64,000 bases of DNA. It comes from DUZB01 sp963747555 (GTDB lineage: Bacteria > Desulfobacterota > DSM-4660 > Desulfatiglandales > Desulfatiglandaceae). A program made the translations under genes and the position numbers. This document shows, one piece after another, positions 26,344-36,032 of this stretch. The stretch's first letter is position 1; the number at the start of each line of letters is the position of its first letter. The stretch is from contig CAVVFZ010000034.1 of the NCBI GenBank assembly GCA_963747555.1, positions 248,001 to 312,000 of the forward strand, written 5' to 3'. The notes under the pieces were generated by a model that was not told the origin of the DNA, made no database searches, and was given only the letters and a program-made list of their open reading frames with translations.

Positions 26344-28179
26344 TCATCCCGCTTTCTCTCCAGCCAGAAATGACTCAATTAGTTTCTTTGCAATGGGTGC
26401 GGCCACGCTTCCGCCATGACCGCCATGCTCGATAACAACAGCCACCGCTATTTTAGGGGCCTCAGCCGGCGCAATGGCGACAAACCAGGCATGATCCCTG
26501 TATTTCCATGGAATCTCCTCTTGGTCTTTCGGAGCCTGATCCTTTTTCATGGCGATCACCTGCGCCGTTCCCGTTTTTCCGGCGACCGTAATCCCATCTA
26601 TCCGCGCAACTTTTGCAGTGCCGCGCGGTTCATTGACCACACCACATAAAGCGGACCGCACATCGTCAAAATATTCCTTCTTTATTTCCGCTTTTCCCGT
26701 GGGCTGCGGGGTAAACCTGTGTGTGATTTCACCATCGGGTTCTCGTATCCATCGCGTCACCTGGGGCTTGAGTATGGTCCCTCCGTTAAAAACCGCGGAA
26801 ATGAGAGTAGCCATTTGAATGGGCGTTGCAAGAACAAAACTCTGTCCAATAGAGGTGGAGATCGTTTCGCCGGCCTGCCATGGAACACCCCATCTCCTTA
26901 TTTTCCATTCTTTCGATGGGACCAGTCCGCTTTTTTCATTGCCCAGAGCCAACCCGCTCTCCCTCCCCATACCGAAAAGCTTTGCATAATAGGCAATCTT
27001 GTCAATTCCCAATCTTTTGCCAAGCGTATAAAAATAGACATCGCACGATTCCACCAGCGCCCGATGGAGATTTACCTTACCGTGGCCATATTTTTTCCAG
27101 CATCTGTATTTCTGCTTTCCCAGAAAAAAAGATCCGCCGCAGAATATCTCCTCGTTTGGTGTCACGACCCCTTCCTGCAAGGCTGCCAGAGCAATGACAA
27201 TCTTGAAAACTGATCCAGGCGGATACTGGCCCGTGAGGGCCCGGTTCTGAAGCGGAAAATCGCCGGATGAAACCATATCCTTCCACGTTTCTTGATCGAT
27301 TCCCTTGATAAAGAGATTGGGATCAAAGGAGGGGCTGCTTGCGAGAGCGAGTATTTCACCATTCATGGGGTTCAGACAAACAATGGCCCCATGTTTTTCC
27401 TCAAGTAGTTTATTGGCAAGGGTCTGCAGGTCCGTATCCAGGGTTAGAAAGATATCCGATCCGGAAACAGGGGCTTTATGTGAGATGACCTGGATCTTTC
27501 GGCCTTCAGCGTCTACTTCCACCTGTTCTCCTCCTCGAAGGCCATTAAGCAAAGGCTGCCATCTCCATTCTATTCCGGTCTTTCCGATCAAATCCCCCGA
27601 TCTAATATTTTCATAGATCCCCTTCTGCAATTGATTTTCCGTGACTTCTCCAAGATAACCAAGCACATGAGGAGCAAAATCGCCTCTGGAATAACGCCGC
27701 TGAGGCTTCACCTGTATGCCGATCCCGGGCAAATCAAACGCATGGGTTTCAATCCTGGCCAACTCATCACGGGAAATGTCTTTCTTGATGAGAACGGGTT
27801 TGAAAGGCATGGCGCGTGCAGCCGCGTCGAGCTGCTGGGTTGCCTGATCCGAATCGAATTCAATCAAACCCTGTAATTTAGAAAAGAGGCTGCCGCGGTC
27901 CTGGATGTCTTCGGGAATTACATACAAGTTGTACGAAGGCCGGTTATCCACCAGGATATTTCCTTTTCTGTCAAGGATCATCCCCCGCGAAGAGTCTACA
28001 TACTGAAGCCTTATACGATTGTGTTCCGACTTAGACAGATAAACAGGACCGTTCACGACCTGCAGGAACCACAAACGAAGAATTAAGACACTGAATATGG
28101 CTAAAACGAACAGGGACGCAAATTTCAGCTGTCTTTGAAACACTTCGGATGAAACAGGATCGAATTTGGATGTTTTCAA
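26344..28179 (-). CDS. mrdA: Penicillin-binding protein 2 (peptidoglycan transpeptidase)
   Basis: A 611-residue class B PBP. N-terminal membrane anchor (LFVLAIFSVLILRLWFLQVV), pedestal/dimerisation domain (about residues 50-220), and transpeptidase domain with SxxK in GSVFKI, SxD in SCDVYFY, and KTG in AGKTGTAQ. It crosslinks peptidoglycan during cell elongation with RodA. The start is a TTG at 28179, with the N-terminal motif FQRQLKFASLF soon after; GTG 28143 is the alternative. The active-site serine and lysine are both in place. Confidence 0.95.
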   Translation of the reverse strand: MKTSKFDPVSSEVFQRQLKFASLFVLAIFSVLILRLWFLQVVNGPVYLSKSEHNRIRLQYVDSSRGMILDRKGNILVDNRPSYNLYVIPEDIQDRGSLFSKLQGLIEFDSDQATQQLDAAARAMPFKPVLIKKDISRDELARIETHAFDLPGIGIQVKPQRRYSRGDFAPHVLGYLGEVTENQLQKGIYENIRSGDLIGKTGIEWRWQPLLNGLRGGEQVEVDAEGRKIQVISHKAPVSGSDIFLTLDTDLQTLANKLLEEKHGAIVCLNPMNGEILALASSPSFDPNLFIKGIDQETWKDMVSSGDFPLQNRALTGQYPPGSVFKIVIALAALQEGVVTPNEEIFCGGSFFLGKQKYRCWKKYGHGKVNLHRALVESCDVYFYTLGKRLGIDKIAYYAKLFGMGRESGLALGNEKSGLVPSKEWKIRRWGVPWQAGETISTSIGQSFVLATPIQMATLISAVFNGGTILKPQVTRWIREPDGEITHRFTPQPTGKAEIKKEYFDDVRSALCGVVNEPRGTAKVARIDGITVAGKTGTAQVIAMKKDQAPKDQEEIPWKYRDHAWFVAIAPAEAPKIAVAVVIEHGGHGGSVAAPIAKKLIESFLAGEKAG

Positions 28180-28211
28180 ATCGTTCTCTCTACTTCCAGA
28201 TGGTCTGCGTT

Positions 28212-28829
28212 TTATTTGTCATCGGTCACGGGTTTCTGAAAATGGATCGACCGTCCTGGAGAAAGGTCGTTTTCATCTTCCGGCGGCATGGCGCGAAGAC
28301 TGTTCAGAAGCATGAATGCCAAAGGGGTGATAAGCCCGCTCCCAAAAATGGAAATGGCGGATACCTTGAAAAAATAGGATGATGCAATCAGTGTATGGGA
28401 GAAAAGACCAACAAGCAAAACCATCAAGATCTGTTTGAACAGAATTGCAATCGCTACAATGATCGCCTGTCCCTTGGCCTCCCGGAGATTGAAAAACCTG
28501 GAAGCGATGCTGATTCCCAAGAAAACGCCAAGATACAGGGCGGGAAAAAGCCCCTGCAATCCGGTTGAAAAAAGATCAATGACAATTCCCTCTCCCAGGG
28601 CGAAAGATCCTGCTGCTAACTGTCCCGATGACAGGTAGAGATAAGCGGTCAGAATCGCCAGGAAGTCCAGGTCAAATAAATCAACCCCCCAGGGATTGGT
28701 CCAAATCCCCTTCAACAGGGTCAAAAGGATTCCGGCCAGCCACAACAGGATATGGAAACGGATTTTCCTGTCCGGTTTCGATTCTTTAATGTATCGGAGA
28801 TTTCTCTTTTTGATTCGTTTTTTCCACAT
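28212..28829 (-). CDS. mreD: Rod shape-determining protein MreD
   Basis: A 205-residue protein with five or so membrane helices (LLWLAGILLTLLKGIW; FLAILTAYLYLSSGQLAAGS; and LYLGVFLGISIASRFF among them), preceded by a very basic N-terminus. It anchors the elongasome in the inner membrane. It overlaps mreC by 44 bases. Sequence is weakly conserved in the family; position between mreC and mrdA is the strongest support. Confidence 0.88.
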   Translation of the reverse strand: MWKKRIKKRNLRYIKESKPDRKIRFHILLWLAGILLTLLKGIWTNPWGVDLFDLDFLAILTAYLYLSSGQLAAGSFALGEGIVIDLFSTGLQGLFPALYLGVFLGISIASRFFNLREAKGQAIIVAIAILFKQILMVLLVGLFSHTLIASSYFFKVSAISIFGSGLITPLAFMLLNSLRAMPPEDENDLSPGRSIHFQKPVTDDK

Positions 28830-29661
28830 TGAGTATAATCATTACTTCTTCCAGTTTGGAGAAATCAACTGCGGGCCTCACCGTGATTTTTTTAAAGAGC
28901 ATCCCCGGATCTTCAGTGATTTGCAAGATCTTTCCTACCGGCAGGCCTTTAGGAAATACCCCCCCCAATCCGGATGTAATAAGCTGGTCCCCCACCTTGG
29001 CATCCGCCGTTTTAACGAGATATTCAAGATTGCACACGTCCGTTGAAAGTCCCTTGAGAACGCCCCTGTCCCGCGATCTCTGCAGAAGGCAGTCTACCGC
29101 GCTGTTCTGGTCCACGACCAGCAGGATTTTGGAATAATCAGGGGATACGGAAATCACCCGTCCCACAATCCCTGAGGCATTCACGACTGGCATGTCCGTT
29201 TTCACGCCGGCGACAGTCCCTTTGTCCACGATAATTGATTTGAACCAGCCGGAAGGATCAAGCCCGATGACCTGGGCTGCAACAACGGTGTTTTTGATGA
29301 TCTGCTTGAATTGAAGAAGTTTTCTCAGCCTTTCTTGTGTTGCCAGTAGTTCTTTGTATCGACTGTTTTCTGATTTCAAGGTATCGAGATCCTGCTTCAG
29401 ACCTCGATTTTCATCCCTCAGACCGACAAGGTAAAAATAATCCGTCCAGATCTTTTCCACGGAACCAACTGCCAGTTTCATCAATTTCTGAAACGGCGCG
29501 GTAACCTCAATAATGAACTGTTCGGCAGGGTTCCACGACGAATCCGAACCGGGATTTGTCGAAAGCAGAAAAAGTGCGAAACCAGCGAAAACGATCCAAA
29601 TCCATATTTTGCTGAAACCTCTGTTCCTTAGCAATGCCGAAGTTATCCCCCGCTTTTCCAT
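28786..29661 (-). CDS. mreC: Rod shape-determining protein MreC
   Basis: A 291-residue periplasmic scaffold: N-terminal anchor (IWIWIVFAGFALFLLST), a coiled coil (about residues 60-105, LRDENRGLKQDLDTLKSENS), then the double beta-barrel domain with VIGLDPSGWFKSIIVDKGTV and GVFPKGLPVGKI. It links MreB filaments to PBP2/RodA. Start ATG 29661 is preferred over an upstream ATG at 29694 because the anchor follows directly. Confidence 0.93.
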   Translation of the reverse strand: MEKRGITSALLRNRGFSKIWIWIVFAGFALFLLSTNPGSDSSWNPAEQFIIEVTAPFQKLMKLAVGSVEKIWTDYFYLVGLRDENRGLKQDLDTLKSENSRYKELLATQERLRKLLQFKQIIKNTVVAAQVIGLDPSGWFKSIIVDKGTVAGVKTDMPVVNASGIVGRVISVSPDYSKILLVVDQNSAVDCLLQRSRDRGVLKGLSTDVCNLEYLVKTADAKVGDQLITSGLGGVFPKGLPVGKILQITEDPGMLFKKITVRPAVDFSKLEEVMIILNVEKTNQKEKSPIH

Positions 29662-29702
29662 GTTTCCGTCGCGAAGAGGGAAACAGCAACACACCGACTT
29701 TT

Positions 29703-30737
29703 TTACCGGATTGTAACTTCCTTGAGGATCGCTATATTGTCCAAAGCTTTCCCTGACCCAAGCACAACGGTAGAGAGGGGGTCTTCTGCTATGGTGACAG
29801 GCAGTTTCGTTTCCTCTCGCAAAAGGGCATCAAGATTTTTGAGCAGTGCGCCTCCTCCGGTCAGTACGATCCCCCTGTCCACGATATCCGCCGCCAGCTC
29901 CGGCGGAGTTTGTTCCAGCGCGACTCGGACCACTTCAACAATCGCATCCACCTGTTCGGAAATAGCCATCCGGACCTCATCGGAATCGATTGTCAGGATC
30001 TTGGGTATTCCGCTGACAAGGTCCCTCCCTTTCACCTCAATGGTCTCAGGTTGCTCGCTCGGATAGGCATTGGCGATGCCCGTCTTTATGATTTCCGCAG
30101 TGCTTATGCCGATGAGAAGATTATATTTTCTCTTGATATGCTGAAGGATGGCTTCATCCATCTTATCCCCGCCGACTCTTATGGATTTGCTGTAAACAAT
30201 GCCTGCAAGGGATATGACGGCAACTTCCGTGGTCCCTCCGCCGATATCAACGACCATGTTGCATATCGGTTCGGTAATGGGCAATCCAGCCCCGATTGCC
30301 GCCGCCATGGGTTCTTCAATGAGAAAGACCTCCCTGGCCCCCGCGGATTCGGCCGACTCGCGGACAGCCCTCTTTTCCACCTGGGTGATGCCGCTCGGCA
30401 CGCAGATCATGATTCGAGGTCGTACAAAGGTCCTTCTGTTATGAACCTTTCGGATGAAATGACGGAGCATGGCCTCGGTAATTTCAAAATCCGCGATTAC
30501 CCCATCTTTCATTGGGCGAATGGCGACAATATTTCCAGGCGTTCGCCCTAACATCATTTTCGCCTCTCTGCCGACAGCCAGGACCTTGTTACCCCCTCTT
30601 CCGTCCTCTCTTACAGCTACCACCGATGGCTCCCTCAGCACAATCCCCTTGCTCTTCATGTAAACCAGCGTGTTGGCAGTACCGAGATCGATGGCCAAAT
30701 CGTTGGAGAATAGACCCAGAATCGGATCAAAAATCAT
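29703..30737 (-). CDS. mreB: Rod shape-determining actin homologue MreB
   Basis: A 344-residue actin-like ATPase that directs lateral wall synthesis. Motifs: LAIDLGTANTLVYMKSKGIV (phosphate 1), VDIGGGTTEVAVISLAGIV (phosphate 2) and VLTGGGALLKNLDALL (adenosine). It opens the operon mreB-mreC-mreD-mrdA-rodA. GGAAAGGAGAACTTT precedes the ATG. No second mreB copy is seen in the window. Confidence 0.98.
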   Translation of the reverse strand: MIFDPILGLFSNDLAIDLGTANTLVYMKSKGIVLREPSVVAVREDGRGGNKVLAVGREAKMMLGRTPGNIVAIRPMKDGVIADFEITEAMLRHFIRKVHNRRTFVRPRIMICVPSGITQVEKRAVRESAESAGAREVFLIEEPMAAAIGAGLPITEPICNMVVDIGGGTTEVAVISLAGIVYSKSIRVGGDKMDEAILQHIKRKYNLLIGISTAEIIKTGIANAYPSEQPETIEVKGRDLVSGIPKILTIDSDEVRMAISEQVDAIVEVVRVALEQTPPELAADIVDRGIVLTGGGALLKNLDALLREETKLPVTIAEDPLSTVVLGSGKALDNIAILKEVTIR

Positions 30738-31127
30738 AAAGTTCTCCTTTCCTTTAAATACATTGCTCAGTTTTGATGAATTCGTAAAAAGCCGACTTCA
30801 TTACGTTTCAGGTGTCACATAAAACTTAAATCCCCTCGTACAAACTCTTCTGGAGACTTTTTTCGAGAGGGCTGCATTTTTTCACAAGTTATATCTACTT
30901 TGCTATTCTTAAAGGATGTAAATCAAATTATCAATTATAAAATGGTCGGGCTCTCAAAAACCTGATTTCAACCTATCATCATAACCTTTTGAAATATTTG
31001 TTTTAACGAAATTCTCCCGGAATTTCGAAAACCTGACAGCTTTGAGGAAACTTTTCAAGTCCTGAACCTCCAAGGGCGACTCGGGCACCATTTCGAAACA
31101 GGGAGTGCTACAGCTGCTTATTTTGTC
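30738..31127. other. Divergent intergenic region between mreB and rpmH
   Basis: About 390 bases with no convincing ORF. It must hold the mreB operon promoter (minus) and leads into the rpmH promoter (plus). AT-rich stretches are present near 30890-30950. No cluster of DnaA boxes (TTATNCACA) was found, so it is not a clear replication origin despite lying next to rpmH. Confidence 0.4.
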
Positions 31128-31156
31128 TTGACAGAGAGTTTGACCTGTGCTTATAT
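31128..31156 (+). promoter_or_regulatory. Sigma-70 promoter of rpmH-rnpA
   Basis: TTGACA (31128-31133), a 17-base spacer, TTATAT (31151-31156), 40 bases before the rpmH start. A near-consensus promoter, as expected for a ribosomal protein operon. Confidence 0.8.
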
Positions 31157-31196
31157 TGACGATTACGCTAAATCCAACGTAGGGGATACTATACTT

Positions 31197-31331
31197 ATGA
31201 AAAGAACTTATCAGCCCAGCAGAATTAAAAGAGCAAGGACTCATGGTTTCAGGGCCAGGATGCAAACTAAAGGCGGGATGGACGTCTTAAGGCGAAGAAG
31301 AGCCAAGGGAAGAAAGCGGTTGACCGTATAA
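31197..31331 (+). CDS. rpmH: 50S ribosomal protein L34
   Basis: 44 residues, MKRTYQPSRIKRARTHGFRA and onward, the full length and sequence pattern of bacterial L34. It is first in the rpmH-rnpA-yidD-yidC-jag-mnmE series that is widely conserved. GGGGAT lies eight or so bases before the ATG. Confidence 0.98.
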   Translation: MKRTYQPSRIKRARTHGFRARMQTKGGMDVLRRRRAKGRKRLTV

Positions 31332-31368
31332 ACGCTTTCAACAATCCTGCTGACTGTAATGCGATTTC

Positions 31369-31725
31369 ATGGGACCTTTTTCGTTTCAAAAACAAGTAAG
31401 GTTATTGAAGCGGGCCGAATTTGTCAATCTTAATCGGTCGGGAAAGCGGCATCACGCAAAACATTTTATTGTTATCGCCAAACAAAACGGATTACAAATC
31501 AGCAGGCTTGGGGTCAGTGTCAGCAAAAGGGTGGGAAACGCGATCGTAAGAAACAGAGTCAAACGGCTAATCAGGGAATTCTTCAGACTCAACAGACCTT
31601 TTTTTCCCCATGGATATGATTTTGTAGTCATAGCGAAAAAGGATTCCGGATATCTGGATTTCAAGAAAACGCAAAAGGAACTCAGTGAGTTCTTCCTGGA
31701 TAAAAAATTTGTTTCTTCTCTGTAG
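31369..31725 (+). CDS. rnpA: Ribonuclease P protein component
   Basis: A 118-residue RNase P protein that supports the catalytic RNA in trimming tRNA 5' leaders. The signature RVGNAIVRNRVKRLIREFFR is intact. The first residues FSFQKQVRLLKRAEFVNL match the family. It overlaps yidD by 41 bases. Confidence 0.95.
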   Translation: MGPFSFQKQVRLLKRAEFVNLNRSGKRHHAKHFIVIAKQNGLQISRLGVSVSKRVGNAIVRNRVKRLIREFFRLNRPFFPHGYDFVVIAKKDSGYLDFKKTQKELSEFFLDKKFVSSL

Positions 31726-31930
31726 AAAGCTGCCCGTGTGGCTGATCTCTGCTTATCAGCTGCTGGTGTCCCCTTTCTTCTCGCCTTCCTGCCGTTTCTA
31801 TCCCACATGCTCTAACTATGCCCGCCAGGCCTTTCAGAAATACGGTGTGCTGAAAGGAGCTTACCTGACAGTGCTGAGGATAGCCAAGTGCCATCCGTTT
31901 CATCCCGGCGGATATGACCCTCTTGTGTGA
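31685..31930 (+). CDS. yidD: Membrane protein insertion efficiency factor YidD
   Basis: An 81-residue small protein with the invariant core LVSPFFSPSCRFYPTCSNYARQAF and the tail RIAKCHPFHPGGYDPL. It lies at the inner membrane and aids YidC/Sec-dependent insertion. Starts with GTG inside the 3' end of rnpA. Its normal neighbour yidC follows after 179 bases of non-coding sequence. Confidence 0.93.
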   Translation: MSSSWIKNLFLLCRKLPVWLISAYQLLVSPFFSPSCRFYPTCSNYARQAFQKYGVLKGAYLTVLRIAKCHPFHPGGYDPLV

Positions 31931-32109
31931 AAGGTTACTTTGTTCCATCGGTTTCCCGCGGATTGCGGGATTTACGCTTCAATCATCAGAAATCTCGCCC
32001 CGCGCGACAATCCGGCATGCAGCCTGACCTTCCATGATACGCGACGCCCTTCGTGCCAGATCATGAAGATCCCCTGCAGAAAGGATTGAAATGAGCTGGT
32101 CTACATCTT

Positions 32110-33782
32110 ATGGATAAAAAGACAATCATAGCTTTTGCTTTATCTTTCGTCATACTCGTAGGTTGGTCATTCTTTTTCGGACCATCAAAAAAGCCTGTTC
32201 CAACAGAACAGAAGACAACGTCCCAAGAGACCCTTACACAACAGCCCGTTCACCGGTACCGCCGACTGTTGAAAAGGCACAGGAGACAAGCCTTAACGGC
32301 GCTGTTCCCGCCCCCATGGCCCCCGTTCCAAGAGCGGACGAAAAGGATATTACGGTAGACACTCCCCTGTACGAAGCGGTTTTCAGCAATGTCGGCCCCG
32401 CCATTAAGAGTTTCAAGCTCAAGAAATACCGTGAGACAATCGCCGCCGATTCTCCCCTGATTGATCTGGCCACCCTAAAAGATGGATTGGGCCATTATCT
32501 TGCCGTCGGTTTTCAGGACCAGGCTGTCAACGGGCTCGGGAATCTCGTTTATCACGCCGACCGCGATGTTATCCGCCTTAATCCTTCCTCTCCCCCGGAA
32601 CAGCTTACGTTTAAAACGCAGACCGAAAAAGGCCTCACGCTGGTACAGACCTTTCATTTTTATCCGGACCAGTACCGGATTGATTTGAAGATAGACGTGA
32701 CCAATGGAACGGCCACTCCTTTGACGGGCAGCTTCACGGCCTCCCTCCTGGCCATGCCGCCGAAAACAAAATCCAGCTACTACTCCTACGATGGCTTTGC
32801 CGTTCTGTTAGACGATAAACTGGAAGAGACGAAGGTAGAAGATGTAAACGAAGAAAAAACCGTTTCCGGCAAATTGGGCTGGGTTGCCTACGAGGATAAT
32901 TTTTTCATTTCCGCGGTGGTTCCCGAAGAAGCGGTAAAGGGGACGTTCCAGGCCCGGAAACTTTCCTCCGGGGCGCTCCAGGGGAACTATATGCTGCCTC
33001 CTGTCACGATTGATCCCCTCGCACTCCAATCGACCCGGTATGAATACTATCTGGGCCCCCGAGACTTGGGCATTATGAAAAAGTTCGGGAAGAACCTGGA
33101 GCAGGCCATCAACTTCGGATGGACGGACATCATTGCAAAACCGCTCCTTTACGTCCTGCGTTTTTTCTATAATTACATCCACAATTACGGGGTATCCATC
33201 ATTCTTCTCACCGTCCTTGTCAAGATTCTTTTCTGGCCGCTTACCCACAAGAGTTACAAGTCGATGAATGAGATGAAAAAACTCCAGCCCCTGATGGCCA
33301 AAATACGAGAGAAATACAAGAACGACAAACAGAAGATGAATCAGGAGATCATGGGGTTGTATAAGACCTACAAGGTGAATCCCATGGGGGGATGTCTTCC
33401 CATGGTCATCCAGATCCCGGTCTTTTTCGCCCTTTTCAGGGTGTTGGGAAACTGTATTGAACTTCGGCATGCCCCTTTTGTTTTCTGGATCAACGACCTC
33501 TCGGCTCCAGACCGGCTATTGCACTTTTCGTTTAAGATTCCGTTCATGACCCCCCCTTACGGAATCCCTGTGCTGACCCTGCTGATGGGCGCTTCCATGT
33601 TTCTCCAACAGAAGATGACGCCAACACCCGGCGATCCGGCACAAGCCAAAATCATGATGTTTTTGCCCGTTATTTTCACCTTCATGTTTATCAACTTCCC
33701 ATCCGGACTTGTTTTGTACTGGCTCACAAACAATCTCTTATCGATCGGTCAGCAGTACAGAATCCATAAAAGTTCGGTGTAA
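32110..33782 (+). CDS. yidC: Membrane protein insertase YidC, reading frame broken once
   Basis: YidC inserts inner-membrane proteins. The N-terminus MDKKTIIAFALSFVILVGWS with the linker KKPVPTEQKTTSQETLTQQP is in the frame of 32110. From about 32240 on, the periplasmic P1 domain (EKDITVDTPLYEAVFSNVGP) and the five-helix insertase core (YNYIHNYGVSIILLTVLVKI, NPMGGCLPMVIQIPVFFALF) are in the -1 frame and end at 33782. One base appears to be missing in the low-complexity linker between 32193 and about 32260. An A-AAA-AAG heptamer at 32187-32193 lies in exactly the register that -1 slippage would need, just after TM1. Either a draft error or true frameshifting explains an otherwise complete essential gene. 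Confidence 0.9.
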
Positions 33783-33798
33783 TTTCTGGAGGACACCC

Positions 33799-34605
33799 AT
33801 GCGACCCTACGAATTTGAAGGAAAGAACGAGGAAGATGCTGTAGCCAAGGCCTGCAGCGCCCTGAATCTCACGCGAGATGAATTGCAGATCAAAGTCCTT
33901 GAGCCGGGATCAGCGGGGATTTTCGGCCTGGTAGGAGGCAGAAAGGCCAAAATCAGAGCCGTTCCCATCGTCAAGGAAGCTGTGCCGGAAGAGAAACCTG
34001 TTGCGGTACGGGAAGAGGCGCCGGCCGAAAAAGTGCCTGCGGAGGCGGCAACTCCGGCAACTCCGGAGACGGCGGAAGACAAGGACGCAATGGCGGTAGC
34101 CAAAGAAGCCCTTGAAAATATTCTGGCTCTCATCCCCATGGAAGACACGGAAGTGACGGCTGCTTTTGTGGATAACACGATCAATTTGAACATAGAAGGG
34201 GATAAGTCAGGGCTGCTGATAGGAAGGAAGGGGAAAACATTAGATGCCCTTCAGTTTATCGTGAACAAGATCGTGAACAAAACGCTTGAAAAGAGGACCC
34301 GCGTCCTCATTGATTCCGAGAACTACCGCAGCAGGAGAAAAGAATTTCTGGTTGAAATGGCCAAAAGAATGGGAGAAAAGGCGAAAAAGATCAAGAAGCC
34401 GGTGGCAACCAACCTGCTCAATCCACACGACAGACGAATCGTGCACCTGGCCCTGAAGGACGATGCGGAACTGGGAACAAAAGGCAGCGGCGAGGGTATT
34501 CTCAAAAAAGTGGTAATCATTCCCAAGAGTCGTCATTCTTCAAAATCCGGTCGTGCCGACAAAGGGGCGCCGGCAAACCGAGAATCTAGTATTGAACAGC
34601 CATGA
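33799..34605 (+). CDS. jag: RNA-binding protein KhpB / Jag
   Basis: A 268-residue protein: Jag_N domain (MRPYEFEGKNEEDAVAKACS), an Ala/Glu/Pro-rich linker (about 60-105), a KH domain with GRKGKTLDALQFIVNKIV, and an R3H domain with RRIVHLALKDD. It binds RNA with KhpA and affects wall and division genes in several bacteria. ATG 33799 has GGAGG six bases upstream. It follows yidC by 16 bases as usual. Confidence 0.92.
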   Translation: MRPYEFEGKNEEDAVAKACSALNLTRDELQIKVLEPGSAGIFGLVGGRKAKIRAVPIVKEAVPEEKPVAVREEAPAEKVPAEAATPATPETAEDKDAMAVAKEALENILALIPMEDTEVTAAFVDNTINLNIEGDKSGLLIGRKGKTLDALQFIVNKIVNKTLEKRTRVLIDSENYRSRRKEFLVEMAKRMGEKAKKIKKPVATNLLNPHDRRIVHLALKDDAELGTKGSGEGILKKVVIIPKSRHSSKSGRADKGAPANRESSIEQP

Positions 34606-34641
34606 AAACCGGGATCTGAAGGCCCCATCCATGACCGCAAA

Positions 34642-36030
34642 ATGAGCGCTATCCCCAACGATACCATTGCGGCCATAGTCACCCCTCCCGGCCGGGCGGG
34701 GATCGGCATCATTCGCATAAGCGGGCCCCTTTCCCATTCCATTGCAGGAACCTTGTTCCGACCGAAAACGGCCAAAAAGGCCTTTCAGAGTCACCACCTA
34801 TATCTTGGACATCTCGTCGATCCTGCCACAGGATGCACGCTGGATGAAGTCCTCCTTAGCTTCATGCATGCCCCCCATACCTACACCTGCGAAGACGTTG
34901 TTGAAATCAACTCCCACAGTGGTTACGCCCTTCTGGAAACCATTCTGAGAATGGTCCTGCAGCAGGGCGCCAGGCCGGCCCGACCCGGTGAATTTACCCT
35001 GAGGGCATTCCTCAGCGGCCGTATCGACCTGACCCAGGCCGAAGCGGTCATGGATCTCATTAACTCCAGGTCGGAGAAAGGCCTTTTCCTTGCCGCGCGG
35101 CACGTGTCGGGGCTATTCAGGGACCAGGTGGAGGAATTACGCGCTCATGCCGTCCATATCCTTGCAGGCGTGGAGGCGGCCATAGATTTTCCGGAAGAAG
35201 GCCTGGAAACGACTTCCCCGGATGCCGACTGGCCGGAGGCCATGGAAAACGAGCTGATAAAGCCTGTCAAAACATTGATCGGATCAGGTTCCAACAGATT
35301 CTGGATGGAAGGGGTTCACACGGTCATTGTGGGGCGGGTCAATGCCGGCAAGTCCAGTCTCCTGAACCGTCTCCTGAATGAAGAGCGGGCCATCGTTGCT
35401 TCACTTCCCGGAACGACCAGAGATTTCATCGAGTCCAGCGTTGAAATCGAGGGTATCCCTTTCCGTCTGGTAGACACGGCCGGACTTCGTGATGCAGCCG
35501 ACGAGGTGGAACATCAGGGAATCAGTCTGACGGAAAAGAAGATCTCTGAGGCCGATCTGCTCCTGATTGTCTTGGACTGGAGCCGACCCTTGTCACGCGA
35601 GGACAGGGAGATTCTTTTAAAGGCAAACGGCATGCAGGCCGTCCTTGTTCTGAACAAGACCGATCTGCCCTGCCATCCCGGGGAGGCATCGGACCTTGAG
35701 AACCTTCCCACCCTTCCCAAAGTCAGTATTTCCGCCCTGACAGGGAGTGGCATAGAAGACCTGAAAAGAACCATGACGGAGATAGTCCTCGGGGCCGGCC
35801 GGGAAACACTACTGGAAACGGTGGGGCCGAACCTGCGGCAGCAACAGGCGCTGAAGCAGGCCCTGGATTATTTTGAGGCATCCCTGAAGGGAACCAGAGA
35901 GGAGGTCCCCCTGGAGATCATTGCCCTGGAACTGAAAAGCGGACTCGACGCCTTGGGCGAGATCATCGGAGAAACCACGAACGAGGACATTCTGGATAGC
36001 ATTTTCAGCCAGTTCTGCCTTGGGAAGTAA
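34642..36030 (+). CDS. mnmE: tRNA modification GTPase MnmE
   Basis: A 462-residue GTPase which, with MnmG, makes cmnm5U34 in tRNA. N-terminal folate-binding domain (IAAIVTPPGRAGIGIIRISG), helical domain, and a Ras-like G domain with GRVNAGKSSLLNRLL (G1), DTAGLRD (G3) and NKTD (G4). It ends in FCLGK with the conserved C-terminal cysteine. It closes the rpmH operon and runs tail-to-tail into thiC with a two-base gap. Confidence 0.96.
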   Translation: MSAIPNDTIAAIVTPPGRAGIGIIRISGPLSHSIAGTLFRPKTAKKAFQSHHLYLGHLVDPATGCTLDEVLLSFMHAPHTYTCEDVVEINSHSGYALLETILRMVLQQGARPARPGEFTLRAFLSGRIDLTQAEAVMDLINSRSEKGLFLAARHVSGLFRDQVEELRAHAVHILAGVEAAIDFPEEGLETTSPDADWPEAMENELIKPVKTLIGSGSNRFWMEGVHTVIVGRVNAGKSSLLNRLLNEERAIVASLPGTTRDFIESSVEIEGIPFRLVDTAGLRDAADEVEHQGISLTEKKISEADLLLIVLDWSRPLSREDREILLKANGMQAVLVLNKTDLPCHPGEASDLENLPTLPKVSISALTGSGIEDLKRTMTEIVLGAGRETLLETVGPNLRQQQALKQALDYFEASLKGTREEVPLEIIALELKSGLDALGEIIGETTNEDILDSIFSQFCLGK

Positions 36031-36032
36031 GA

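Noticed and set aside
30738..31197. Replication origin next to rpmH
   Set aside because: No dnaA or dnaN nearby and no cluster of DnaA boxes; mreB lies where dnaA would be expected.
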